From F23-B02 sp963640555 (lineage in GTDB: Bacteria > Bacillota > Clostridia > Oscillospirales > Oscillospiraceae), in contig CAVHZB010000011.1 of NCBI GenBank assembly GCA_963640555.1, forward strand, positions 1 to 40,975: a DNA stretch of 40,975 nucleotides. The letters are read 5' to 3'. A program made the translations under genes and the position numbers. Each line of letters opens with the position of its first letter. Positions within the stretch are counted from its first letter, which is position 1. The notes under the pieces are model-generated. The model did not search any database and was not told the DNA's origin. It saw only the letters and a program-made list of their open reading frames with translations. Shown one piece after another: positions 23,514 through 30,610 of this stretch.

Positions 23514-24689
23514 TTATTCGCCTACCTTTATTCTTTCGATGCCGGCATACGCCTCATCCACGAGCGCATCAATGTCCAGAGCTGCTTCTATCCGCTCGAC
23601 ATCCTCAAGCTTGGGCTTTGTTTTGGGATGCTTGGGCGTGAACACCGTGCAGCAGTCCTCATACGGCAGTATCGAGGTATCGAATGTGCCGATCCTGCGT
23701 GCGTGGCGGACGATCTCCTCCTTGTCCATGCCTATGAGCGGCTGAAGCACCGGAAGCTCGGTGACGGCCTGCGTGGACGCCATCGCCTCCATGGTCTGGC
23801 TTGCCACCTGACCGAGATTTTCGCCCGTTACAATAGCTTTGGCGCCGTTTGCCTCGGCTATCCTCTGCGCGATGCGCATCATAAACCGGCGCATGATGAG
23901 CGTGAAATAATCCTCGTCGCACTTGGCGCGTATCTCCTCCTGAATATGCGTAAACGGCACGACCTCAACGGTCATTTTCCCGCAGTACACCGTAAGCAGC
24001 CGTGCAAGCTCTATGACCTTCTGCTTTGCCTGCTCGGATGTATACGGGAACGAGAAAAAGTGCACCGGTATAAGGCGCACGCCGCGCTTTGCTATCATGT
24101 ATGTCGATACCGGACTGTCGATGCCTCCGGACAGCAGCGTTACCGCAACGCCGTTTGCACCCACCGGCATACCGCCGGCACCCGGAGTCGGGGCAGCGTG
24201 GACATAGGCGGCAAGGTCCCGCACCTCAACATGGACCGTGAGCTCCGGAGAATGCACATCGACCTCACAGTCGGGATACGCCTCGGCAAGCTCGCCGCCG
24301 ACGAACTGTGCAAGCTCTATGCTCGTCATAGGAAAGCTTTTATCGCTGCGCTTTGCCTCGCACTTAAAGCTTTTCGCCGCAAGCATGTCGTCTTTAAGAT
24401 ACTCAACGGCAAGCTCGGCTATCTTTTCCGCGTTCTTTTCGCAGCCGGCTGCACGGTTTACCGATGCGATACCGAAAACCTTGGTCATTGCCTCAAACGC
24501 CGCGTCCATGTCGCTCGTTTCGTCTGCGGGCTCTATGTAGACGGTCGACTGCATACAATATACCTTAAATTTTCCGATGGCTTCGAGCCTGCGCTTAATG
24601 TTGCTCATGAGCTTCTGCTCGAACGAGCGGCGGTTAAGTCCCTTGAGGACTATCTCGCCCTGCTTGAGTAGAATAATATCGTTTATCAT
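23514..24689 (-). CDS. thiI: tRNA sulfurtransferase ThiI
   Basis: 391 residues: ferredoxin-like plus THUMP RNA-binding region (about 1-165), then a PP-loop ATPase with SGGIDS (187-192) and the conserved Cys pair EDCC at 344-347. It makes 4-thiouridine at tRNA position 8 and is also linked to thiamine thiazole synthesis. It lacks the C-terminal rhodanese domain, as in B. subtilis. Its sulfur-donor cysteine desulfurase, often adjacent in Firmicutes, is not in this neighbourhood. The ATG at 24689 has AGGAG eight bases upstream. Confidence 0.96.
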   Translation of the reverse strand: MINDIILLKQGEIVLKGLNRRSFEQKLMSNIKRRLEAIGKFKVYCMQSTVYIEPADETSDMDAAFEAMTKVFGIASVNRAAGCEKNAEKIAELAVEYLKDDMLAAKSFKCEAKRSDKSFPMTSIELAQFVGGELAEAYPDCEVDVHSPELTVHVEVRDLAAYVHAAPTPGAGGMPVGANGVAVTLLSGGIDSPVSTYMIAKRGVRLIPVHFFSFPYTSEQAKQKVIELARLLTVYCGKMTVEVVPFTHIQEEIRAKCDEDYFTLIMRRFMMRIAQRIAEANGAKAIVTGENLGQVASQTMEAMASTQAVTELPVLQPLIGMDKEEIVRHARRIGTFDTSILPYEDCCTVFTPKHPKTKPKLEDVERIEAALDIDALVDEAYAGIERIKVGE

Positions 24690-24720
24690 TTCTTTTGCTC
24701 CTAACCGTTTTTAACGAGTT

Positions 24721-24749
24721 ATTATATCATTATTTGCGTCAAATCGCAA
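24721..24749 (-). promoter_or_regulatory. Predicted promoter of thiI-cinA
   Basis: On the minus strand, TTGCGA (24744-24749), 17 bp, TATAAT (24721-24726), 31 bp before the thiI start. A TTGACG at 24737-24742 is only 10 bp from the -10 and therefore not the -35. Confidence 0.55.
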
Positions 24750-24754
24750 CAAAA

Positions 24755-24778
24755 GCTCCGCAAAGCATTTTGCGGAGC
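24755..24778 (-). terminator. Terminator-like hairpin upstream of thiI
   Basis: A 10-bp perfect stem (24755-24764 with 24769-24778), followed on the minus strand by TTTTGTTG. It would stop minus-strand transcription arriving from the 24.8-26.8 kb side before the thiI promoter. Confidence 0.7.
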
Positions 24779-24896
24779 ACACACAACATCTAAATTATAT
24801 TAGTTTTTGTGACTTTTGTCAATATATTAATAACTTTGTTCATATTTTTTGTATATACGCACAAATTTCCCGTCTAATCTTCATGCAGCATTGCTC

Positions 24897-24925
24897 TTGA
24901 AATAACGGTGCAGATCTGGTATCTT
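24897..24925 (+). promoter_or_regulatory. Predicted promoter of a small orphan locus
   Basis: TTGAAA (24897-24902), 17 bp, TATCTT (24920-24925). It lies upstream of an SD-preceded ATG at 24950. There is no recognised gene behind it. Confidence 0.45.
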
Positions 24926-24949
24926 TAAATCACGGAAAGGGTGATACCA

Positions 24950-25147
24950 ATGTACATGTAAGAGGCCCTCGAAAACTGGCAGAGGTCCGGCAGCGAGGGT
25001 GACGGTGTCGAAGTCAAAATATTAAGAGGACAGAAAACACAGGCAGTATCCCGCTTTGGGAATGATCTTCTTAAATTCTTTGAGTGTTTGGATTTATGTT
25101 CCGTTGACAGGCGGCACCGACTCCGCAGAAAGAGAGGTAACCAATGA
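24950..25147 (+). pseudogene. Interrupted small reading frame, 61 codons after an in-frame TAA
   Basis: A GGAAAGGGTGA site precedes ATG 24950, which reads Met-Tyr-Met and then TAA (24959-24961). The same frame then continues open for 61 codons to TGA 25145-25147. The encoded peptide is protein-like: an acidic helix start (EALENWQRSGSEGDG), VEVKILRGQ, SRFGNDLLKFFE, and a basic end RRHRLRRKRGNQ. Codons TTA and AGA and the AT-rich surroundings differ from the neighbours. It could be a decayed gene from a mobile element, a leader peptide followed by an RNA, or chance. I do not recognise a family. Confidence 0.35.
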
Positions 25148-25176
25148 TGTTAGATACTAAGAATACACAGAAATGA
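25144..25176 (+). other. Ten-codon reading frame coupled to the interrupted frame
   Basis: AGAGAGGTAACCA precedes ATGATG at 25144; the frame encodes MMLDTKNTQK and ends at TGA 25174-25176. The ATG overlaps the TGA of the preceding frame (ATGA). The frame stays protein-like beyond the TGA apart from one further TAA at 25201, so it may be another decayed start. Its stop touches the hairpin at 25175. Confidence 0.25.
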
Positions 25177-25225
25177 CCCTTGACTGCTGTGAAAACGGTG
25201 TAAAGAAACCGTGCAGTCAAGGGTC
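25175..25225 (+). terminator. Nested hairpin ending the orphan locus
   Basis: A 13-bp perfect outer stem (25175-25187 with 25213-25225) enclosing a 5-bp inner hairpin (25195-25199 with 25208-25212). It is followed by GTTTC rather than a strong T-run, so it may be a terminator or an RNA structural element. Confidence 0.55.
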
Positions 25226-25260
25226 GTTTCGCGTTCACGAACATTTTTATATTTAATATA

Positions 25261-25295
25261 TCAAGGGCTCTGCGGAGATAACGCAGAGCCCTTGA
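25261..25295 (-). terminator. Terminator-like hairpin after comM
   Basis: A 14-bp perfect stem (25261-25274 with 25282-25295) with a 7-nt loop, 6 bp beyond the comM stop. On the minus strand it is followed by an AT-rich but not T-only sequence. Confidence 0.7.
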
Positions 25296-25300
25296 AGCAT

Positions 25301-26821
25301 TCATATATTCGTTCTGAAATCGTAGGTGCGATACTGTATCGCCTCGGCTATATGCTCAGGCGCTATTTCTATGTCACCGGCAAGGTCGGCAATGGTGCGC
25401 GCAACGCGCAGAATGCGGTCGTAGCTTCGGGCGGTCAGTCCCATACGGTCAAACGCCGAATGCATAAGCTCCTCGCACTCGGGCGTGAGGACGCAGTATG
25501 TATTGAGCGCCTTTGTGCCCATACCGGCATTGCTTGTTATGCCGGTGCCGGCAAAGCGCTTGTGCTGGATAAGCCGTGCGGCATCCACCCTGAGCTTTAT
25601 ATCGGCCGAGCTTTCCGCCGGCGCGCGGTTTTTAAGCTCCTCATATTCGAGCGCAGGTGCCTCGACTATAATGTCGATGCGGTCGAGCAGCGGACCCGAT
25701 ATGCGGCTGTGATATGCGCGCACCTCGTTTGCCGAGCAGCGGCAGCGCCCCGACGGGTGCCCGTACCAGCCGCATTTGCAGGGGTTCATGGCGCATACGA
25801 GCATGAAGCTTGCCGGAAATGTCTCCGTTCCGGCAACGCGCGAGACCGTTACCTCGCCGTCCTCAAGCGGCTGGCGCAGCACCTCAAGAACATCCTTGCG
25901 GAACTCCGGCAGCTCGTCAAGAAACAGCACTCCGTTGTGCGCAAGGCTTATCTCACCCGGGCGCGGTATCGTACCTCCGCCGGAGATCGCGGTGGGCGAC
26001 ACGGTATGGTGCGGCGACCTGAACGGTCGGGCCGCGATTATGGGGTTATTCTTTCCGGTGAGTCCGGCAACGGAATATATCTCGGTGGATTTGAGCATTT
26101 CCTCACGGGTCATATCGGGAAGTATTCCCGGCAGGCGCTTACTCATCATGCTCTTGCCCGCGCCCGGAGGTCCGACCATCAGTATGTTATGCCCTCCGGC
26201 GGCGGCGACCTCCATCGCGCGCTTGACATTCTCCTGCCCCTTGACATCGGAAAAATCAAGGTATCTGACCGACTGCGGATCTATTTCAACAGCCTTGACC
26301 GGCTTTATCATAAACTCGCCTCGCAGATGTGCAACGAGCTCCGACACATTCTCCACCGGATACACCGTAACTCCGTCGGCGTAGGACGCCTCCTGTGCGT
26401 TATCCGCCGGAACGAACAGCTCAGTTACACCCTCTCGTGCGGCGGCTACGGCCATGGGCAGTGCCCCGTATACCGGTCGGAGGGTACCGTTGAGTGAGAG
26501 CTCGCCGAAGAACGCGCTCGTCGGCGCGGGCTGGCGTATGGTACCGGTGGCGGCGAGGATGCCGAGCATTATCGGCAGGTCATACACCGTCCCGGCTTTT
26601 TTTGTATCGGCAGGCGCAAGATTTACGGTCACGCGGCTGACGGGGAACTTGAAGCCGTTTGATTTTATCGCGGCGCGGACGCGCTCGCGGGCTTCCTTTA
26701 CCGCCGCGTCCGGCAGTCCGACTATATCAAAATTAACAAGACCGTTCGACACGAACACTTCAACGGAAACTCCGTAGCCTCCGATGCCTTTAACGCCGAG
26801 TGACTTTATCGTTGCAAGCAT
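25301..26821 (-). CDS. comM: ComM/YifB-family Mg-chelatase-like AAA+ ATPase
   Basis: 506 residues. N-terminal lon-protease-like fold (VNFDIVGLPDAAVKEARERVRAA, then PADTKKAGTVYDLPI). AAA+ domain with Walker A GPPGAGKSMMSKRLPGILP near residue 217, and the Mg-chelatase signature with SPHHTVSPTAISGGG and LSLAHNGVLFLDELPEF-like Walker B. The C-terminal part carries the Cys cluster CNPCKCGWYGHP. In Vibrio, ComM is a hexameric helicase that promotes branch migration in natural transformation; YifB is the broad family name. It lies 54 bp downstream of aspS beyond a hairpin. Confidence 0.95.
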   Translation of the reverse strand: MLATIKSLGVKGIGGYGVSVEVFVSNGLVNFDIVGLPDAAVKEARERVRAAIKSNGFKFPVSRVTVNLAPADTKKAGTVYDLPIMLGILAATGTIRQPAPTSAFFGELSLNGTLRPVYGALPMAVAAAREGVTELFVPADNAQEASYADGVTVYPVENVSELVAHLRGEFMIKPVKAVEIDPQSVRYLDFSDVKGQENVKRAMEVAAAGGHNILMVGPPGAGKSMMSKRLPGILPDMTREEMLKSTEIYSVAGLTGKNNPIIAARPFRSPHHTVSPTAISGGGTIPRPGEISLAHNGVLFLDELPEFRKDVLEVLRQPLEDGEVTVSRVAGTETFPASFMLVCAMNPCKCGWYGHPSGRCRCSANEVRAYHSRISGPLLDRIDIIVEAPALEYEELKNRAPAESSADIKLRVDAARLIQHKRFAGTGITSNAGMGTKALNTYCVLTPECEELMHSAFDRMGLTARSYDRILRVARTIADLAGDIEIAPEHIAEAIQYRTYDFRTNI

Positions 26822-26847
26822 AATTTACCACCACTGCTTTATAGAAT

Positions 26848-26869
26848 AGGGACTGCTCGCGCAGTCCCT
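26848..26869 (-). terminator. Hairpin between aspS and comM
   Basis: A 9-bp perfect stem (26848-26856 with 26861-26869) with loop TCGC, 6 bp after the aspS stop. The following minus-strand sequence ATTCTATAA is a poor T-run, so readthrough into comM is likely. Confidence 0.55.
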
Positions 26870-26875
26870 GTTTCA

Positions 26876-28657
26876 TTACTCCTCTATGGGGCAGGTTATC
26901 GCTATATTGAGCTCGTCGAGCTGCTTCTGCTCGACGGCGGAGGGTGCGCCCATCATGATATCCTGAGCATTCTTATTCATCGGGAACGGGATTATCTCGC
27001 GGATCGAGTCCTCGCCGGCGAGCAGCATGACCATGCGGTCAACGCCCGGGGCGATGCCGGCATGGGGAGGCGCACCGTAGCAGAAGGCGTTGTACATTGC
27101 AGGGAACTTTGCCTTGACATCGTCTTCGCCGAGACGGACCATCTCGAACGCCTTTATCATGATCTCGGGATCGTGGTTACGCACGGCGCCCGAGGACAGC
27201 TCGACGCCGTTGCACACAAGGTCGTACTGATAGGCGGTGATGGTGAGCGGATCGACCTCGCCGCGTTCTGCCTTTTCGAGGATCTCAAGTCCGCCGTTGG
27301 GCATGGAGAACGGGTTGTGGCAGAACTCAAGCTCGCCGGATTCCTCGCCGATCTCATACATCGGGAAATCTACGATCCAGCAGAACTCATAGCGCTCCTT
27401 ATCCATATGTCCGGGCACGGCAGCGCCGAGCATTTTGCGCATTACGCCGGCCGTTTTCTGAGCCGTTCCCTTTTTGCCCGCGGTAACGCCGACAAGGCAT
27501 CCGGGCTTGAGCGAGAGATCATTAACAAGGCTGTCCTTCTTATCCTGAAGAAACTTCGCAACGCCGCCGGCGAGCTCGCCGTTTTCGTCTATCCTGAACC
27601 AATACGGCTTTGCGCCGGCCTGGACCTCAACATCGGTGCAGAGCTTATCTATCTGCTTTCTGGTGAGACCGCAGTCGGTGACAACGATGGCCTTGACGGT
27701 GTTGCCCTCGGCAAAGGGCGCAAAGTCGGTGCCGGAAACAAGCTCCGTTATGTCGTCGACAATGAGGTCTATGCGCAGGTCGGGCTTATCCGAACCGTAC
27801 TTCTCCATTGACTCGGTGTAGCCGATGCGGCGGAAGGGAGCCCTGTTTGAGACATTGTAAGTACCGAACTTTTCAAATATCGGCGGGAAAACATCCTCGA
27901 TGACCGCAAAGACATCCTCCTGACCGGCAAAGGACATCTCCATATCGAGCTGATAAAATTCGCCGGGAGAGCGGTCGCCGCGGGCATCCTCATCGCGGAA
28001 GCAGGGCGCTATCTGGAAGTAACGGTCAAAGCCGGAGGTCATGAGCAGCTGTTTGAACTGCTGCGGTGCCTGAGGCAAAGCGTAGAACTTGCCGGGGTGC
28101 TTTCTTGCGGGAACGAGATAGTCGCGCGCGCCCTCCGGTGAGGACGCCGTGAGGATGGGGGTGGTTATCTCAAGGAAATCATGCTCCATCATTGCCTTAC
28201 GCAGCGCCGCGACGACATTGCATCTGAGGATGATATTGCGCTTGACGGCAGGGTTTCTGAGATCGAGATAGCGGTATTTAAGGCGCATGGTCTCGTCCGC
28301 CTCGCGGCTGCGGTTGATCTCAAACGGCAGCTCGTTATAGCGGCAGCGGCCGAGCACCTCAAGCTTATCGGGAACTACCTCGATATCGCCGGTAGGCTGC
28401 TTTGGATTTTTGCTGGCGCGCTCGCGCACGGTGCCCTCTACGGATATGGTGCTCTCCTTGTTGATGCTCTTTATGAGCTTCATCATGTCCTCGGTCTCGA
28501 CAACGACCTGAGTCGTGCCGTAGAAATCGCGGACAACGACAAACGCAAAATTCTGACCTACCTCGCGGACATTCTCCATCCATCCGACGATCTTGACCTT
28601 TTCTCCGACATTTTCCATACGGAGCTGACCGCAGGTGTGTGTTCTTGACTGTGTCAT
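26876..28657 (-). CDS. aspS: Aspartyl-tRNA synthetase
   Basis: 593 residues, the bacterial-type length. N-terminal OB-fold anticodon-binding domain (about 1-110, with VKIVGWMENVREVG), class II core with motif 2 in FRDEDARGDRSPGEFYQLDMEMSF, the GAD insertion domain, and the C-terminal motif 3 (GIAPGVDRMVMLLAG). The start at ATG 28657 is preceded by GGAGG eight bases upstream; the in-frame ATG at 28672 contains this site and overlaps the hisS stop. Whether it also charges tRNA-Asn cannot be judged here. It is cotranscribed with hisS, a very common pair. Confidence 0.97.
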   Translation of the reverse strand: MTQSRTHTCGQLRMENVGEKVKIVGWMENVREVGQNFAFVVVRDFYGTTQVVVETEDMMKLIKSINKESTISVEGTVRERASKNPKQPTGDIEVVPDKLEVLGRCRYNELPFEINRSREADETMRLKYRYLDLRNPAVKRNIILRCNVVAALRKAMMEHDFLEITTPILTASSPEGARDYLVPARKHPGKFYALPQAPQQFKQLLMTSGFDRYFQIAPCFRDEDARGDRSPGEFYQLDMEMSFAGQEDVFAVIEDVFPPIFEKFGTYNVSNRAPFRRIGYTESMEKYGSDKPDLRIDLIVDDITELVSGTDFAPFAEGNTVKAIVVTDCGLTRKQIDKLCTDVEVQAGAKPYWFRIDENGELAGGVAKFLQDKKDSLVNDLSLKPGCLVGVTAGKKGTAQKTAGVMRKMLGAAVPGHMDKERYEFCWIVDFPMYEIGEESGELEFCHNPFSMPNGGLEILEKAERGEVDPLTITAYQYDLVCNGVELSSGAVRNHDPEIMIKAFEMVRLGEDDVKAKFPAMYNAFCYGAPPHAGIAPGVDRMVMLLAGEDSIREIIPFPMNKNAQDIMMGAPSAVEQKQLDELNIAITCPIEE

Positions 28658-28671
28658 TTCTTCATCCTCCA

Positions 28672-30027
28672 TTACTCTTTGATGACCGCAGCGCCTGCGC
28701 GTTCATCCATGTCCTTCTTTATAAGCGATGCGGCATCGGCAAAGCCGAGCTTCTGCTGACCGCCTGTTGCCATATTCTTCACCGCAACGACATTCTCGGC
28801 TATCTCATCATCGCCGATGAGGATAACATAGGGTATGCCGAGCTTATCGGCATAGCTCATTTTTGCCTTGAATTTTTTCTGCTCGCAGTAGAGCTGAGTG
28901 CGCACGCCGGCATCTCTGAGAGCCGTTGCCGCCGCAATTGCATAGCCGAGATCCTCGGACATGGGTATCACCAGCGCATCGGCAGGCGCGGAAACAAGCT
29001 CATCCGAGAGCAGCCCCTGCTCGTTCAAAACATAGAAAAGTCTCGTAAGCCCTATGGAAATGCCGACACCGGGCAGTTTTTTGTCGGTATAATAGCCTGC
29101 CAGATCGTCGTATCTGCCGCCTGAGCACACGGAGCCTATCTCCGGGTGCGATGTCATCTCGGTCTCGTAAACGGTGCCCGTGTAGTAGTCAAGTCCGCGC
29201 GCTATCGAGAGGTCGATCGCAAAGTTTTCCTCCGGAACGCCGAAGTCGGCGAGGTATTTTGTTACCGTTTTCAGTTCGTCAAGACCCTCGTCGAAAAGAG
29301 GATCCATGCCCTTATAGCGCTCAAGTCCGGCGATCACCTCGGCATTGGTGCCGTTTATCGCCATGAAGTCCATGACATCGTCGGCTTTGTGAGAGAACAT
29401 ATGCAGCTCGTCCATAAGGAGTCGGCGGACCTCGTTTGCGCCTATCTTATCGAGCTTGTCTACCGTGCGCATAATGTCTCCGGCCTTTTCACTCATGCCG
29501 GCAAGGCTGTAAAAGCCGTTTAAAAGCTTGCGGTTATTGACCTTTATCCTGAAGCCCCTGAGTCCGAGCGAGGTGAATGTGCGGTAGATGATGGCAGGTA
29601 TCTCGGCCTCGTTTATGATATCGAGCTTACCGTCGCCTATAATGTCGATGTCCGCCTGATAAAACTCGCGGAATCTGCCGCGCTGAGCCCTCTCACCGCG
29701 ATACACCTTGCCTATCTGATAGCGGCGGAACGGGAAGGTCAGGCTGCCGTAGTTTGCCGCGACGAATTTTGCCAGCGGAACGGTCAGGTCAAAGCGCAGT
29801 GCAAGGTCGCTGTCGCCCTTGTTGAATCTGTATATCTGCTTTTCGGTCTCGCCGCCGCCCTTTGCGAGCAGCACCTCCGACGATTCGATTATCGGAGTAT
29901 CCAGCGGAGCAAATCCGTAAACGGAATAGCTCTTTCTGAGCGTTTCCATCATTTTTTCCATCTTGATCTGGTCTGCCGGAAGCAGCTCCATAAAGCCGGA
30001 CAGTGTTCTCGGCGCAACTTTTGCCAT
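28672..30027 (-). CDS. hisS: Histidyl-tRNA synthetase
   Basis: 451 residues. Class II core with RFDLTVPLAKFVA (motif 2 region begins FRRYQIGKVYRGERAQRGRFREFYQADIDIIG) and the two histidine signatures ARGLDYYTGTVYE and GGRYDDLAG. The C-terminal anticodon-binding alpha/beta domain starts at about residue 350. The ATG at 30027 follows GAAAGGATA. It lies 82 bp after mgsA across a weak hairpin. Confidence 0.97.
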   Translation of the reverse strand: MAKVAPRTLSGFMELLPADQIKMEKMMETLRKSYSVYGFAPLDTPIIESSEVLLAKGGGETEKQIYRFNKGDSDLALRFDLTVPLAKFVAANYGSLTFPFRRYQIGKVYRGERAQRGRFREFYQADIDIIGDGKLDIINEAEIPAIIYRTFTSLGLRGFRIKVNNRKLLNGFYSLAGMSEKAGDIMRTVDKLDKIGANEVRRLLMDELHMFSHKADDVMDFMAINGTNAEVIAGLERYKGMDPLFDEGLDELKTVTKYLADFGVPEENFAIDLSIARGLDYYTGTVYETEMTSHPEIGSVCSGGRYDDLAGYYTDKKLPGVGISIGLTRLFYVLNEQGLLSDELVSAPADALVIPMSEDLGYAIAAATALRDAGVRTQLYCEQKKFKAKMSYADKLGIPYVILIGDDEIAENVVAVKNMATGGQQKLGFADAASLIKKDMDERAGAAVIKE

Positions 30028-30051
30028 ATGCTCTATATCCTTTCAATTGCT

Positions 30052-30085
30052 AAATGCTGCTATCACGAAAGCGATAACAGCATTT
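30052..30085 (-). terminator. Weak hairpin between mgsA and hisS
   Basis: A 13-position stem with one C-A mismatch (30052-30064 with 30073-30085) and an 8-nt loop. There is only a short T tail, so it may attenuate rather than terminate. Confidence 0.45.
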
Positions 30086-30108
30086 GAATTTCATTTTGCA
30101 GACCGCGT

Positions 30109-30513
30109 CTACCTGCGCTTGGGATTTACGATATTGCGCCAATCGAGATCGCCGCGGCGCAGTCCCTGCACGAGCACCTCTCCGGTAGCCGCATTGGTCG
30201 CAAACGGGATCTGGTACTGATCGCACAAGCGCTCTATCTTATTGATATCGTCAAAGCCGCCGGGATTGGACGGATCGCAGAAAAACAGTACAAGGTCTAT
30301 CTCATTATAGGCTATCCTCGCGCCTATCTGCTGTGCTCCGCCCTGATCGGCATGGAGATACAGCGTTACCGGAAGCCCCGTTGCCTCTGACACAAGCTTT
30401 CCCGTTGTGTTTGTGGCGCAGACGGAATGCTCCGCCAGAATACCGCAGTAGGCTATACAGAACTGCACCATTAGTTCTTTTTTTCTGTCATGTGCCATAA
30501 GTGCGATGTTCAT
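30109..30513 (-). CDS. mgsA: Methylglyoxal synthase-family protein with altered active site
   Basis: 134 residues from ATG 30513 (GAGGAA upstream); the longer ORF reaches into the PBP2 gene and is spurious. The fold and family are clear: MNIALMAHDRKKELMVQF, TTGKLVSEATGLP and FATNAATGEVLVQ. Methylglyoxal synthase converts dihydroxyacetone phosphate to methylglyoxal. However, the conserved GGDQQ segment, whose Asp is the catalytic base in E. coli (Asp71), reads GGAQQ (Ala60). The His corresponding to His98 is Phe87 in GGFDD, and the usual GTTG is NTTG. Either this is a clostridial variant using another Asp (D57 stands three residues before), or it has lost activity. Confidence 0.85.
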   Translation of the reverse strand: MNIALMAHDRKKELMVQFCIAYCGILAEHSVCATNTTGKLVSEATGLPVTLYLHADQGGAQQIGARIAYNEIDLVLFFCDPSNPGGFDDINKIERLCDQYQIPFATNAATGEVLVQGLRRGDLDWRNIVNPKRR

Positions 30514-30550
30514 ATGCTTTCCTCTTTCATTCAAACTATTATTCCGATTA

Positions 30551-30579
30551 ATTATATACAATGTTCTGCGTACTTTCAA
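30551..30579 (-). promoter_or_regulatory. Sigma-A promoter of mgsA-hisS-aspS
   Basis: On the minus strand, TTGAAA (30574-30579), exactly 17 bp, TATAAT (30551-30556). It lies in the 97-bp gap after the PBP2 gene, so mgsA starts a new transcription unit. Confidence 0.8.
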
Positions 30580-30610
30580 CGCTTTTTTGACAATTTTCTC
30601 ACCTTTTTTA

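Noticed and set aside
24737..24742. TTGACG as the -35 of thiI
   Set aside because: It is only 10 bp from the TATAAT at 24721-24726; TTGCGA at 24744-24749 has correct 17-bp spacing.
24975..25010. Stretch AGGTCCGGCAGCGAGG resembling the SRP RNA domain IV core
   Set aside because: The diagnostic GGAAGGAAGCAGCC loop is missing and the flanks do not form the expected stem, so the likeness is probably chance.
25071..25304. A 77-codon minus-strand ORF in the gap after comM
   Set aside because: It runs through two hairpins (25175-25225 and 25261-25295), has no ribosome binding site and overlaps the comM stop. It appears to be a shadow of structured sequence.
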